From: Hippopus hippopus
Taxonomy: Eukaryota > Mollusca > Bivalvia > Cardiida > Cardiidae
DNA: 64,000 bases
Direction of reading: 5' to 3'
NCBI GenBank assembly: GCA_946811185.2
Contig: OX328107.1
Coordinates: 11,745,565 to 11,809,564, forward strand
A model generated the notes under the pieces. The model did not search any database, had not been told where the DNA came from, and saw only the letters and a list, made by a program, of their open reading frames with translations. Of the stretch, positions 1 through 9,400 are shown one piece after another (position 1 is the stretch's first letter; each line of letters starts with the position of its first letter). Position numbers and translations under genes: made by a program.

Positions 1-96
1 GGCCTAATAGTCCATTTGCTAATATCCCTATTTTAGGAGCTATATTGTAATGTTATAAATAATAATATTTAAACATTATTGATAACAAGTAAAAAA

Positions 97-476
97 ATGG
101 ATATACATAAATTTGGTATAAAACCTAATATTACTACTCAACATAAAACTATATTTTGGAAACCACATTTACATGGAGTAAGATACCTCCCTTAAAGCAG
201 AATCCTTTAAAATGGAAAATATACTCGCAAGTACCTATTAAGATTCCTCCTCGTGATGGTATGAGACTTTCGCTAGGATTTGGTTATATAACTACACGAG
301 GAGTTGTAGTGATATCTGTTAGTAATAAATGGAAAGATAGCTTAACCATTTTTAATGGAACACATCTTGATAATGAGACTAATGATATCTTAGTCTGCAT
401 TTATAATTTCTCACAAAAACCAATTGAAATACCTGAGGGTGAGTTATTTTGCTATCTAAAATATTTACAATCTTGA
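97..476 (+). pseudogene. dUTPase-like protein gene, frameshifted near 5' end
   Basis: The frame ending at 476 encodes about 106 residues. Its second half has the order of a trimeric dUTPase fold: a PPRDG segment at about residue 32, a GFGY/TTRGVVVIS strand pair, then NFSQKPIEIPEGE near the C-terminus, matching the usual N-[HF]-S...I..G[DE] end motif. The dUTPase catalytic Asp motif is not evident, so a non-enzymatic relative is equally possible. That frame has no ATG at its head (first alternative start TTG at 156). An ATG at 97 lies in the same A-tract context as the other genes but is in another frame and stops at 193-195, so a frameshift between about 97 and 190 probably split one gene. 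Substrate role (dUTP hydrolysis) is family inference only. Confidence 0.55.
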
Positions 477-504
477 CATAAAAAAATTATCATTTTAATA
501 AAAA

Positions 505-1188
505 ATGGCAGATACAGATCAAAAGCATCCTAATAAAATCTATCCTTCGTTACCTAGAGAAAGAAATACTGCAAGCGCCCCACCTATTGAGATGCACACA
601 ATAGGAGATGATAATGGACATTCCTACCGTTTACAAAAGATATCTGAAGTACAAAAGTTTCTTGAGGATGAAGTTCAAAAAAGAGATTCATTAGCTAAAA
701 AATATTTTAGAGCGGCAAGAATTGTTGACAACGTTGACACAGTCCTAATTACTATTACCATGGCTTCAGGAGTAGGTGGAATCGGTTTACTATCTACTGT
801 TGTAGCTATTCCAGCTGTCATAGCATTAGAAGCATCAGCTGCGGCAACCGGGCTTCTTTCACTAGTAGGTAAATTTGTAGTAAGAAATTCAAGAACCAAG
901 GCGGAAAAACATCAAAAGATTCGGATGATAGCTGATGCTAAGCTTGACACAATTGCTTCACATATATCCAAACGTTTAGTTGACAATCATATATCGGATG
1001 AAGAGTTTAAACTTATCATGGAAGAACAAGAGAAGTATAAGAAGATGAAGGATGAAGTAAGAACAAAAACCAAGAAAAAGATATCTACTGAAAATGAAGA
1101 AAGTTTAATTGAGAAACGGAGGCAAGAAGCGCGTGAGTCCTTTCGGAGGTTGGTTGAAAAGAACAACGGTGGACCGCTTGAATATTAA
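505..1188 (+). CDS. Virus-element protein with two hydrophobic helices (unknown function)
   Basis: 227 residues starting at ATG 505, directly after an A-tract (AATAAAAAATGGC). An N-terminal polar, Pro-rich third (residues 1-50) is followed by a helical segment, then two hydrophobic Ala/Gly/Val-rich stretches at about residues 82-105 and 107-125 that look like a membrane hairpin. The C-terminal half is charged and predicted coiled (EEQEKYKKMKDEV and an acidic/basic alternation to the end). Similar membrane-hairpin proteins accompany PolB-bearing elements in cnidarian and mollusc genomes as far as I recall, but I know no function. The frame is uninterrupted. It sits 28 bp after the dUTPase-like gene and 120 bp before the next start. 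A structural or membrane-remodelling role is a guess. Confidence 0.7.
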   Translation: MADTDQKHPNKIYPSLPRERNTASAPPIEMHTIGDDNGHSYRLQKISEVQKFLEDEVQKRDSLAKKYFRAARIVDNVDTVLITITMASGVGGIGLLSTVVAIPAVIALEASAAATGLLSLVGKFVVRNSRTKAEKHQKIRMIADAKLDTIASHISKRLVDNHISDEEFKLIMEEQEKYKKMKDEVRTKTKKKISTENEESLIEKRRQEARESFRRLVEKNNGGPLEY

Positions 1189-1308
1189 AAGACCAAAAAT
1201 AAAGTTTTCATGCAGCTTTAGTTATGAAACGTGTTAGAAAATTATAATAAAAATTATGTTAAAAACTATGATGAAAATGATATAAAAAATTATTTTAGAA
1301 ATAAAAAA

Positions 1309-2199
1309 ATGTCTTTTTTAAAAATCGCTGATCCTGCAAAAAGGGACTTAATTGTAAAGGAGTATCTTGAAACAAAAAAGAAGATTCGGGATAATCTACT
1401 AACAGAGAGAACAGGTGAACAACAACTTCAAACAGATCTTTCAAAGTTTTTTAAACCTATTACGGAAACACAAAAAGCTACAACAAAGGAGATTACTGAA
1501 GGGCTTAGACCTATTAAAGAAGGTATCGAACAGTTGCCGCAAGCTATTAATTTACCAGCATTTCCAACAATACAAGCTTATTCCTCTGAAGAACAAAAAC
1601 CAACTATTGAGGAAAGGAAATTGCAGCAATATGACGAAAAACATTTCATTGGACCAATTGCAAAGGAGTATCTAACAAAATTTCTTGATAGAGATGCTGC
1701 TGATAGAACATATGGATTATATGATGAAAATGGTAAATTTTATATTGGCCACAAATCAGTCATAATTGATGATGATGATATTGTTGGTGGTGAAACATAT
1801 CAAGGAACACCTGGTTTATGGGAGTTAATTGTTGCTAAAGAACCAAATGAAAACATTTATACAGATGAGGATCTTGGAGATTATGAAAATTTAATGATAC
1901 AAACCAGCGCTCTTCATCGTGATAACGATCCGGATCATTCATATCCTAAAAGTTCTAAAGGGGAAAAATGGCGTAAAATACTTAGACCTATTTGGGTAAG
2001 TAAAAAAAAGTATGAAGGAAAGGGAATTGTTATCCCGTGTGACCCTAACGCATTAATAAAAAGACTAGACCTGTTGTTGGCAAGTAAAAAAGCAGGCAAC
2101 ACAGGTGTAAGAAACGAGTTAGTGAGCATTTGTGATGAATTAAAAAGACAAGGTGTTTTAGATTCACACACTTATAAAAATTTAATGTCTATACTATAA
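1309..2199 (+). CDS. DUF8207-like protein with GTPGLWEL motif
   Basis: The open frame runs from 1231, but ATG 1309 is preferred because it has the A-tract context AATAAAAAAATG shared by neighbouring genes; that gives about 296 residues. Residues 1-60 are charged and helical, 60-110 a Thr/Glu-rich linker, then a compact domain with a GLYDENGKFYIGHKSV stretch, an acidic DDDDIV run, YQGTPGLWELI and a downstream Y..L...T pattern. That signature matches, from memory, the DUF8207-type proteins abundant in arthropod and cnidarian genomes, probably carried by virus-like elements. Function unknown; a virion or DNA-associated role is inference. The C-terminus is Lys-rich and helical. No internal stop. 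Confidence 0.7.
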   Translation: MSFLKIADPAKRDLIVKEYLETKKKIRDNLLTERTGEQQLQTDLSKFFKPITETQKATTKEITEGLRPIKEGIEQLPQAINLPAFPTIQAYSSEEQKPTIEERKLQQYDEKHFIGPIAKEYLTKFLDRDAADRTYGLYDENGKFYIGHKSVIIDDDDIVGGETYQGTPGLWELIVAKEPNENIYTDEDLGDYENLMIQTSALHRDNDPDHSYPKSSKGEKWRKILRPIWVSKKKYEGKGIVIPCDPNALIKRLDLLLASKKAGNTGVRNELVSICDELKRQGVLDSHTYKNLMSIL

Positions 2200-2202
2200 A
2201 AA

Positions 2203-2595
2203 ATGATTACCAATAAAAAACACGGATTTAAAAAAAGATATTCATACGGTGCTGCTGGAATCTTTGACACCATTGCTAACTTTTTAGCGAGGTTTTTTAC
2301 AAGTAGCGCAGCTAAACAAATAGCATCTTCTGCCCTTGATGTGGGAAAGAGTGTAGCTAAGGAAAAGATAGCTTTAGAGGTTGGAAAAAGTGCAGCTGTA
2401 GACGCGGGAAAAAAATTAGTTACAAAAGCTTTAACACCAAAATCAAAGAAAATTTTACAAAAATATAGCACACATCCTAAACCCACTGATACACCTACAA
2501 CGCAAGACATTAATACCTTAATAGAAGGAAGCGCAATCGCTATTCAAGATTTAGTTAAGAAATTAAACAGTGGAGCAGGCATTAAAGTAGTATGA
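2203..2595 (+). CDS. Small Ala/Lys-rich virion-type protein (adenovirus pX/pVI-like in character)
   Basis: 130 residues from ATG 2203, which overlaps the motif ACTATAAAAAATG and begins 4 bases after the previous stop. Residues 1-14 are basic, residues 17-34 form a hydrophobic amphipathic stretch (GIFDTIANFLARFF), followed by repeated Ala/Ser/Lys heptad-like helices (residues 35-80) and a polar tail ending GAGIKVV. Small basic amphipathic proteins of this kind sit next to the capsid gene in adenovirus-related and adintovirus elements, where they act as core or membrane-lytic components; assigning this one to that class rests on composition and position only. Confidence 0.6.
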   Translation: MITNKKHGFKKRYSYGAAGIFDTIANFLARFFTSSAAKQIASSALDVGKSVAKEKIALEVGKSAAVDAGKKLVTKALTPKSKKILQKYSTHPKPTDTPTTQDINTLIEGSAIAIQDLVKKLNSGAGIKVV

Positions 2596-2647
2596 AGAAG
2601 TAACACAGTTATAATTTTATTTTAAATTATAATTGTAATTATAAAAA

Positions 2648-2893
2648 ATTGACATTTTAAGAATTGCTGAACCAATTTTAAAAGATGATAGTATTGATGA
2701 GTATGAGCACTTTGAGTATGAACCAATCACAGGTGCAAATCTCAACAACTCAGGAGGAGATATTAGGATTAGTATCGAAACCCAAGATATTTTTACACAT
2801 CCTAGTCAGAGTTATTTAGAAGGCCGTTTAACAAAGGCTAATGGAACAGCTTACGCAAATGCTGACAACGTTTCTCTAACAAATAATGCTCTG
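2648..2893 (+). pseudogene. Hexon-type major capsid protein gene, N-terminal remnant
   Basis: About 82 codons are open in the frame that then runs into the polymerase. They include a YEHFEYEPITG segment, GGDIRISIETQDIFTHPS and a SYLEGRLTKANG stretch, which resemble the N-terminal strand of the capsid protein of animal Polinton/adintovirus-like elements as I remember it. The codon at the expected start is ATT (2648-2650) in the conserved A-tract context, so the start is lost. Everything after roughly residue 82 is missing: the frame passes directly into polymerase sequence. A true capsid of this class is several hundred residues long. Confidence 0.6.
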
Positions 2894-4618
2894 ATGCATC
2901 AGTTAAAAATTTTAGCAAAATATTTCACTAAAGAACAACTACTGTTAGTTAGGAGAAAAGGAGTTTTTCCTTATGAGTACCTAGATTCTTTTGATAAACT
3001 TAAAGAAGAGAAATTACCACTCAAAGAAGCATTTTACTCTAGTTTAAACAAAGAAGGAATTACAGATGAAGATTATGCTCATGCGCAAAAGGTTTGGAAA
3101 GCTTTTAATATGAAAACGTTTAAGGATTACTTAGAACTTTACAACAAAATAGATGTATTGCTTTTAGCAGATGTTTTTGAAAACTTTAGAGATGTTTGCT
3201 GTGAAAACTATGACTTAGATCCTAGTTGGTATTATACTGCTCCTGGTTTAGCTTGGGATGCAGCATTGAAAATAACAAAAGTAAACCTTGAACTTTTATT
3301 TGATCCTGATATGCTTTTGATGGTAGAATTAGGTATTAAAGGGGGTGTTAGTATGTGTAGCAAAAGATATGGAAAAGCAAATAATGAGGATATGGGTGAA
3401 TTATATGATCCTAGTAAACCATCAAAATATTTATTATATATAGATGCAAACAGCCTTTACCCTTGGGCAATGAGTCGTCCTCTTCCTACTCATGGTTTTA
3501 AATGGATGAATAAGAAAAAATTAGAAAATTGGCAAAAAATGCCATGTATATTAGAAGTAGATTTAGAATATCCTAAAGAATTACATGATTTACACAATGA
3601 CTTTCCTTTAGCACCCGAACGTTTAAAGATAGAAAAAGTAGAAAAACTTATTCCAAACTTAAATAATAAAAAGAATTATGTTATTCATCATAAAGCCTTA
3701 AAAACATGTGTTGATTTAGGTTTAAAGATTACTAAAATACATCAAGGACTTAAGTTTGAGGAAAGTGCATGGCTTAAGTCATACATTAATACAAACATTG
3801 AACTAAGAAAAGCAGCTAAAAATAATTTCGAAAAAGAGTTTTTTAAGTTGATGAATAATTCAGTCTTTGGTAAGACTATGGAAAACTTGAGAAATAGAGT
3901 AAGAATACACCTGGTTTCTAATGAAGAGCGTAATAGGAAATTAGTAGCAAAACCAAACTATAGCCACACAACAATATTCGATGAAAACCTAACAGCGGTA
4001 CACATGAAAAAGACTGATATAAAATACATTAAACCTATTTACTCAGGATTAAGCATCTTAGATATTAGTAAAACACATATGCAAAAAACTTATTATAATT
4101 ACTTTAAAGCTAAGTATGGTGAAAAGGTTAGACTGTGTTATACTGATACAGATAGTTTTATTCTTGAAATAGAAACTAAAAATTTGTATAAGGATATAGA
4201 AAAAGATGTACCTGAAATGTTTGATACAAGCAATTATCCTAAAGATCATTTCTTAAAAAATGATTGTAATGCAAGAGTAGTTGGAAAGTTTAAAGATGAG
4301 TTAGGTGGTGAGATTATGACTGAGTTTGTTGGTCTAGGAGCAAAAATGTATGCTTATAAAACCTTAGATGATGAGGAAGATAAAAGATGTAAAGGTGTGA
4401 AAAAAGCGGTTATCAAGAAAGAGATAAATTTTAGTAATTACAAAGAGTGTTTGCTTACAGAAAAGGGCCAGTATAGAAAGATGACTGTTTTAAGAAGTAG
4501 GGGCCATGATATGTATACTGAAGAGTTACACAAAAAAGCGTTAGGATCAAGTGATGATAAAAGGTTTGTCTTGGAGAACAAGATTGACACGCTAGCTTGG
4601 GGGCATTATAAAATATAA
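2894..4618 (+). pseudogene. Protein-primed family B DNA polymerase, N-terminally truncated
   Basis: 574 residues from the first ATG of a frame open since 2645. Visible in order: the segment after the exonuclease domain (FPYEYLDS, then DVLLLADVFENF at about residue 93), palm motif A DANSLYP at about 3440, the motif B region NNSVFGKTMENLRNR at about 3855, and motif C YTDTDS at 4138-4155 with both catalytic Asp intact. The C-terminus ends TLAWGHYKI as expected. The exonuclease and N-terminal parts are absent and replaced in frame by capsid-like codons. The family replicates linear genomes from a protein primer. Without its exonuclease, with no proper start and fused to capsid sequence, this copy is unlikely to function. 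Confidence 0.85.
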
Positions 4619-4676
4619 CTTTAAAAAATAAAGTTATAGAAATGTTAAGTTGTAATATATAACTTATCATTGTAAG
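4619..4676. terminator. Shared 3' region between convergent viral genes
   Basis: 58 bp between the polymerase stop and the stop of the minus-strand gene. It holds AATAAA on the plus strand near 4627 and A/T-rich sequence on both strands, suitable as a bidirectional polyadenylation region. Inferred from position and the hexamer only. Confidence 0.4.
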
Positions 4677-5243
4677 TTATATATCAACACTAACCTTTTT
4701 AGCTACTTTCTTAGTTACATTCATCAATATAGCTTCTTGTCCTCCCCTTAATTTTCTTTTATTTTTAAGAAATGATGAAGGATTATCCTCATCAATTTGT
4801 AAAAATGTTTCTACCATTTTAAATATTATTTCATTTCTCGTTAATCCCTTCTTTTCTATTTTTAATCCAAGATGTTTTTTCGCTTCAGTGAGTATTTGTT
4901 TTTTAGAAGCATTATTAAAATTATATAAATGTTTCCAAAATCCTGCTCTAACTGGTAAATGTTGCCTTATCCTTTCATCTATACTATCTAAAATGGAGTT
5001 TATATAATTACCCAAAAGCAAAGCAAATCTCGCTAAATATGGTCTCTGAAATTCTTTTGGAAAATCGAAAATTAAATCTTCAAATTTCTTTTTAGCTACA
5101 TCAACATTCACTAAATTTTCTCTCATATTTTCTAATGTTCCTAGTAACTTTTCATCACTTAAATTAATTTCTTCAAGAAACTCTTTTAACTGTTCCATCT
5201 TGCACTTTGACAAAATTTCTCGCGATTTTTTAGAAAATTTCAA
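4677..5243 (-). pseudogene. Convergent gene of unknown function in the virus-like element
   Basis: Minus-strand frame of 188 codons ending 58 bp from the polymerase stop. It is rich in Lys/Glu/Leu and looks all-helical: residues 16-60 charged helices, 60-95 a hydrophobic helix pair (FALLLGNYINSIL), then GFWKHLYNFNNASKKQILTEAKKHLGL and LTRNEIIFKMVETFL, and a basic tail (KNKRKLRGGQ). I do not recognise the family. The first codon in the A-tract start context is TTG (5243-5241), not ATG; the first ATG is at 5198, giving 173 residues. Either that is the start, or the start has decayed as in the capsid remnant. Confidence 0.5.
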
Positions 5244-5249
5244 TTTTTT

Positions 5250-5620
5250 AAAAAATCATAAAATCAAAAAAAAATTTTTTTTTCCTCAAACACATGATTA
5301 GCCAGACGAGTCTGACGGATTGTTAAGCCTATGACCTGGCATATTAAGTCCTTGGGTAAGCCTGACGCATGGCCTTGTAAAAGGAGTGTCTCGAGACATT
5401 TGTGTGATGGATGCTTTGATGAATTATTTTGGGGGGATTTTTTTGGGTTAAAATCAATTTTTAAAATTTTGGAAATCCAAAAAAAAAAATTTTGTCGAAC
5501 GCATTGAGGGGATGGGAAAGTGGGATGAGAGGGGATGGGAAAGTGGGATGAGAGGAGGGATGAGAGTGAGTTCGTCCAATTTAGAGCCAGATCAGGTAAT
5601 ATACTATCTACTTTTATCTA
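5250..5620. other. Flank of the viral element; short G-rich tandem repeat
   Basis: No gene. A/T homopolymer runs give way to mixed sequence, then about 2.5 copies of a 25-bp G-rich unit (GGGGATGGGAAAGTGGGATG) at about 5508-5570, and a (TTTA)n run at about 5618-5640. The junction between element and host probably lies in this stretch, but no inverted terminal repeat or target duplication can be fixed without the left end. Confidence 0.45.
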
Positions 5621-5662
5621 TTTATTTATTTATTTATTTATCAGGGAAATTATCTCCTCATC

Positions 5663-5726
5663 GGACTGTGTAGATCCAAGATCAGACTGCACGTTCTGTG
5701 CAGTCTGATCTTGATCTACACAGTCC
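5663..5726. repeat. Hairpin repeat family H1 (GGACAGTGTAGATC), copy
   Basis: A 64-bp near-perfect palindrome: one arm GGACTGTGTAGATCCAAGAT, a short CACGTTCTGTG loop, and the reverse arm. Good H1 copies also lie at 7108-7171, 13248-13311, 15123-15185, 16768-16831, 36020-36083, 36636-36700, 39909-39972 and 53956-54018. Decayed or half copies lie at about 13456, 18195, 32530, 34695, 36433, 42957, 56412, 57489, 58473 and 63267. Many sit in a common context (GCTGCTAAGC...TTTTGCGGACAG), so the mobile unit is longer than the hairpin. Confidence 0.85.
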
Positions 5727-6285
5727 GCAAAAGGTCAGTGAGTCGCCCTTAGCAGCCCGTACGGGTTAAAAAAATATGGAGCGGATTATTTTGAAAACGG
5801 CCATAATGATCATGAATAATCAATAAAAGTGATTTTGCCACAGTGTTTTGACATGTACTCAAGGTGATCGTGGTCGTGACAAACTACTGTAATAAAAAAT
5901 GATTTTCATCCGCAATTTCATTTTTTGTCGAAACAACTGCAGATACGTAAACATCTTTCTACTCTGTTGTTACCATTTCTTCCTTTCTCTATTGGGCAAA
6001 GAAGTGTAGCCGCTGCATAAATGTCAAGTTTTTAGATAAGAACAAAAACTGTGTTTGATTTATAACCCCCATTTCCCGAAAACGTTTTTTTTTTTTCTTC
6101 AAAAAGCTATTTACAACTAGAGATTTTAAAACAGTTATGGCTTTTGGGATATAAGTTTTTTTGTTAAACGATCCCTTGAATTTACGATCCCCAGGGGATA
6201 GGTTTTTGATTGTGGCAACCAGCATTAGATTTTTCCAGTTTGTCTGCAAAGTTTAAACCTTTTTAGAGGCATATACAATTAAGCT
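5727..6285. other. No gene seen
   Basis: Mixed unique-looking sequence with a T-tract near 6085. The short minus-strand frame at 5989-6249 has no recognisable domain and low-complexity Lys runs; I treat it as chance. Confidence 0.5.
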
Positions 6286-6540
6286 ATGCTCTGTGAAAAA
6301 GGGGCATTATGCATCTGCGAAAAATATCGACCCAGGTCAGCCTGCGCAGTCAGCTCAGGCTGACCGGGACGGAAACTTTTCGCTATTGGTAAATTCTCTT
6401 TGTGGCAATGGACCACTCTACCTTATGATACAGTCGGTTGTTAGGCAAAATGAATTTTATGGATCAATAATTATAAGATGTCTCGTTTGGTATGATGCAT
6501 CACGGAGATACAATAAGCCCCCTTTTCCAAGAGTATGACT
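6286..6540. mobile_element. Palindromic MITE family P1, copy
   Basis: About 255 bp with inverted ends (GCTCTGTGAAAAAGGGGC at left, CCCCCTTTTCCAAGAG at right) and an off-centre palindromic core round AGGTCAGCCTGCGCAGTC. The right half carries GGATCCATAATTATGTGATG-like sequence found in most copies. Non-autonomous; no coding capacity. Confidence 0.75.
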
Positions 6541-6611
6541 CAGTTATTTGTGTCATGTTCAATATGTACTCTGCTCTCAAAATGGACGAGTCTATAGTTT
6601 TGAGGTGTGGT

Positions 6612-6865
6612 AAAATGTTAATTGCTTGAATAAATGATTAACATTTTACCACAAAATCCCATGCTCAACGACGCTACGGAAGAAGGTTGTTTTTTAAAAC
6701 ATTGTTTGGAAAAAAAGCAGAAAATGCTGTTAACCAGCATTTTCTCCTTTCTTTCTACAATGTTAACTAACTTATCCAAGAAGAATCTCAACATATAAGG
6801 CGTATTTAAAATTGTCGTATGCAAGTACTTTCACTTTGGACAAGTCTGAAATTTTATCGTCTGGT
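6612..6865. repeat. Palindromic family P3 (hairpin core AAAATGCTGGTAACCAGCAT), diverged copy
   Basis: The core palindrome reads GGAGAAAATGCTGGT/ACCAGCATTTTCTCC in good copies; this one is diverged (6708-6750). Flanks carry AAACATTGTGG on one side and CACAATGTT on the other, with outer ends resembling CTTTACCAAAC and GTTTGGTAAAG, so the whole element is about 230-260 bp with inverted ends. Better copies lie downstream. Confidence 0.7.
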
Positions 6866-7107
6866 CACCAGTCAAGGTATGCAAAGGCCAAGATCGATGG
6901 AACCTTTAAAGACGTAATACAATCATTAATCATCAATAAAACGAGAGAAACAAAACTGATGAAGAAATTATGCAAATTAACTCTTCCGCCGCTGTATAAA
7001 TGAATACGCCTCTTTTACCTTTTTTTTTTTGCTATAAGTAAACTTAAAATAAAACCATTACTAAACAAATGGATTGACTCTTTGGTAGAAACTTAGGCTT
7101 AAGCAAT

Positions 7108-7171
7108 GGACGGTATAGAACCAAGATCAGACTGCACGTTCTGTGCAGTCTCATCTTGATCTATGCCATCC
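7108..7171. repeat. Hairpin repeat H1, copy
   Basis: Arms GGACGGTATAGAACCAAGAT and the matching ATCTTGATCTATGCCATCC, a few mismatches. Confidence 0.75.
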
Positions 7172-7495
7172 GCAAAGGGACTTATGTCTTTACATGACTG
7201 TTAACTAAAAGGGTTGCAGCCCGTTTGATTGCGCCATTCGTTTGAACACATCAAAGCGTGGGACAACGATTAGTTGTATTTAATCAATTAGGTATTTGAC
7301 AGTGACTACAAACTTTTACGCCTTCATTGTTCTCCGTCATCTAATTGAAGAGACTCGTCCAAATTCAAAGCGTTTGCAGGCGACAGTGTAATTTTGACTC
7401 AAGTGGAAATTTGCCTCGAAATATTACAGAAATTGTGAGAAAAGAAGAAAATTCTTACAATGTTTTCAAAGGCTCTTGTCCACGGGATCGTTGCG

Positions 7496-7712
7496 CCGAG
7501 CCCCGGTAGCCCAGTCAGCAGCGTACAGGACTTTAGAGCAGGGAGTTGCTGGTTCGATATACGGCTCGGTCCATTTCTTTCCGAGGATTCCTGATAGTCA
7601 TTTCGACAGGATTCATTCCTCTCTCACTGCTGACAACTTTGTTTCGACAATGGTTATATGGGAAACCAGCCAGTGGCTTGGAAAGGATATTGTGCAGAGT
7701 ACTGGTAAACAA
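7496..7712 (+). mobile_element. tRNA-derived SINE, plus strand
   Basis: A tRNA-like head (GCCCCGGTAGCCCAGTCAGC box A region; GGTTCGATA box B at about 7550) is followed by a family body containing TTTCTTTCCGAGGATT and AGTGGCTTGGAAAGGATATT. The same body occurs in reverse at 12344-12636 and 14268-14566. It explains short frames at 7476-7812. Confidence 0.75.
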
Positions 7713-7959
7713 ACGTTCTTGGAAATATTTTCTAGATAACAAAAGGTTTCACGATCAAAATATCGCGATAATTCTCACTGATATATATAAATATAGTTTT
7801 TTCGCTAGTTAGATAAAATTTCTAGGAAACATTGATTTATAGCAATAGCTTTCTAAAATTATCATCATCATTGTCTCGTTCGTTGTGGCAGAAAGATGCC
7901 ACCATAGTTTCATAACCAGGAATTACTGGTTGATCTCCTGGTTTGATCTAAGCGGCATC

Positions 7960-8300
7960 GGTCATTTGGGAGTGTCCTTTGGCACGGTCCTGCAAAGCCT
8001 CAACCCTGTTGTTGGATACGTAACACGGAAATCCTGGTTCGACTCCCACCTGGTTACTGGGTTCAAGTCCGATCTTTTTTTTTTTTTTAATATATTCGGA
8101 CGTTACTATGCTAAAAATGACGGTAATAATCAAAGAATCGATTATCTTTTCATTGCCATAGATATGTATAAATCGTGAAAGGAGACTTCGATAAGGAGTG
8201 AAAAAAAAATTATTGGCTGCCTGGACCCAGGCTACCCACCAGCGGCGCTGGTCACGTGGTAGTGTCCTTGCACAAAGCACTGCAGAGACCCAGCCTGGTT
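7960..8300. repeat. SINE-like fragments
   Basis: Two pieces of a second tRNA-derived SINE type: GGGAGTGTCCTTTGGCACG with GGTTCAAGTCC at 7970-8075, and TAGTGTCCTTGCACAAAGCA at 8261-8285. The shared GGAGTGTC.TTGGCA block also occurs in the SINEs at 19205 and 35198. Too broken to give boundaries. Confidence 0.45.
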
Positions 8301-8427
8301 AGAATGAAGATACGGAGACGTAATAAAGTGAAATTTTGCTGTTCTATGACTGAAAAATAATATGAAACAACAAAACATGTGGACCATTCTCTTGGAAACA
8401 GAGTTCAATGCATCTGCATGATACATT

Positions 8428-8757
8428 ATACCAAGCTTGTCAGCACATAATCATAAAATTTATTTTGTCGATCGAATGATCCACTGAATCCTGAGGTAGA
8501 ATAGTCCTTTGACATACAGAAAATTTACCAAAAACAAAATGTTTCGACCTAGGTCAGCCTGCGCGGACTGCGCAGGCCGACCTAGGTCGAAACATTTTGC
8601 TATTGGTCGATTTTCTGCATGTCAGAGGACTGTTCTGCCCCAGGATTTGTCCAGTTTTTGGTCAAAAGGATTTTAATAGATCCATAATTATGTGGTGATT
8701 TGCCTGGTATAATGCATCACGAAGATGCTTTGAACCCCATTTTGGCGGAGCATGGCT
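8428..8757. mobile_element. Palindromic MITE family P1, long symmetric copy
   Basis: The core is a strong palindrome at 8545-8605 (CGACCTAGGTCAGCCTGCGC and its reverse) and the arms (ACAGAAAATTTACC / GGTCGATTTTCTGC) extend the symmetry to most of the element. Confidence 0.75.
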
Positions 8758-9400
8758 ATTTGGTAGTGAAAGAGTAAAGAGAAAGAGGAAGGCCATAAAA
8801 AGCAAAGACCAGAGTCAAATATTCAACATACATCATGTTATAAAAAGGCACTGTTCAATTTTTTTTCACGGCTAATTAGCGCATGGTTGTGTCAGATCGA
8901 AATGCCATCCATCATACCGTTCAGTCGCGTCGTATGACTCATTTGGAAGTAAACAGGGTGTTACATTGTAACACCAGCCAGTTCATATTGTTATAGAAGA
9001 AACAATCAAACGAAAGAAATAATTTCTCTTTGAAAAAACACTTACCACAGATTTCAGTCGTATATAAAAATAAAGAATGCATAAAATGATATCCTGGCGC
9101 TCTTGCAGAAAACTAAATAAATTATTAGAATTAAGTTTAAACATATTTATATTAAGATCAATTGAGAAACAAGTTCTTACAACTTATACTAACCTCTCGC
9201 AATTCTGCTTCCTGGGAAGTATTTCTTAGTTGTGGGTTTATTAGTATATATTCTAATTATGTATTGCGTCTCTTTGTTAACTTTTGTATGTGATGATATC
9301 ATGTGCAATAAAGTTTTCAAAAGCTTTAACTACAAGAAGAAAAAGGTCACATCCTTACAGTAATGGGTTCATAATTATATACGGGAATATTATATTGTAG
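8758..9400. other. No gene seen
   Basis: A/T-rich sequence without recognisable coding, RNA gene or repeat boundary. Confidence 0.45.

Larger units (their letters stand above)
1..5250. mobile_element. Decayed endogenous Polinton/adintovirus-like element (partial, left end outside window)
   Basis: A compact run of intronless, closely spaced genes (five on plus, one convergent on minus) quite unlike the exon-poor DNA that follows. Marker genes seen are a protein-primed family B DNA polymerase, a capsid-like N-terminus, a dUTPase-like protein and small structural-type proteins; this set is known from mid-sized linear DNA viruses and Polintons integrated in invertebrate genomes. Base composition is A/T-rich with A-tracts before starts, and changes after about 5.25 kb to GC-richer, repeat-rich host DNA. 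No integrase, packaging ATPase or protease gene is visible here; they may lie left of the window or in the deleted interior. No terminal inverted repeat could be assigned. Exact family is inference. Confidence 0.8.

Noticed and set aside
1..5250. Bacterial or phage contamination
   Set aside because: PolB and partner genes match animal virus-like elements, and A/T-rich TAAAAAATG starts without ribosome-binding sites suit a eukaryotic virus; decay also implies long residence in a genome.
5989..6249. 86-codon minus-strand frame
   Set aside because: Low-complexity Lys run, no homology recognised, no splice or start evidence.
7496..7570. Possible tRNA gene (box A and box B present)
   Set aside because: No cloverleaf with a clean acceptor stem, and the same head is followed by a shared SINE body in three places.
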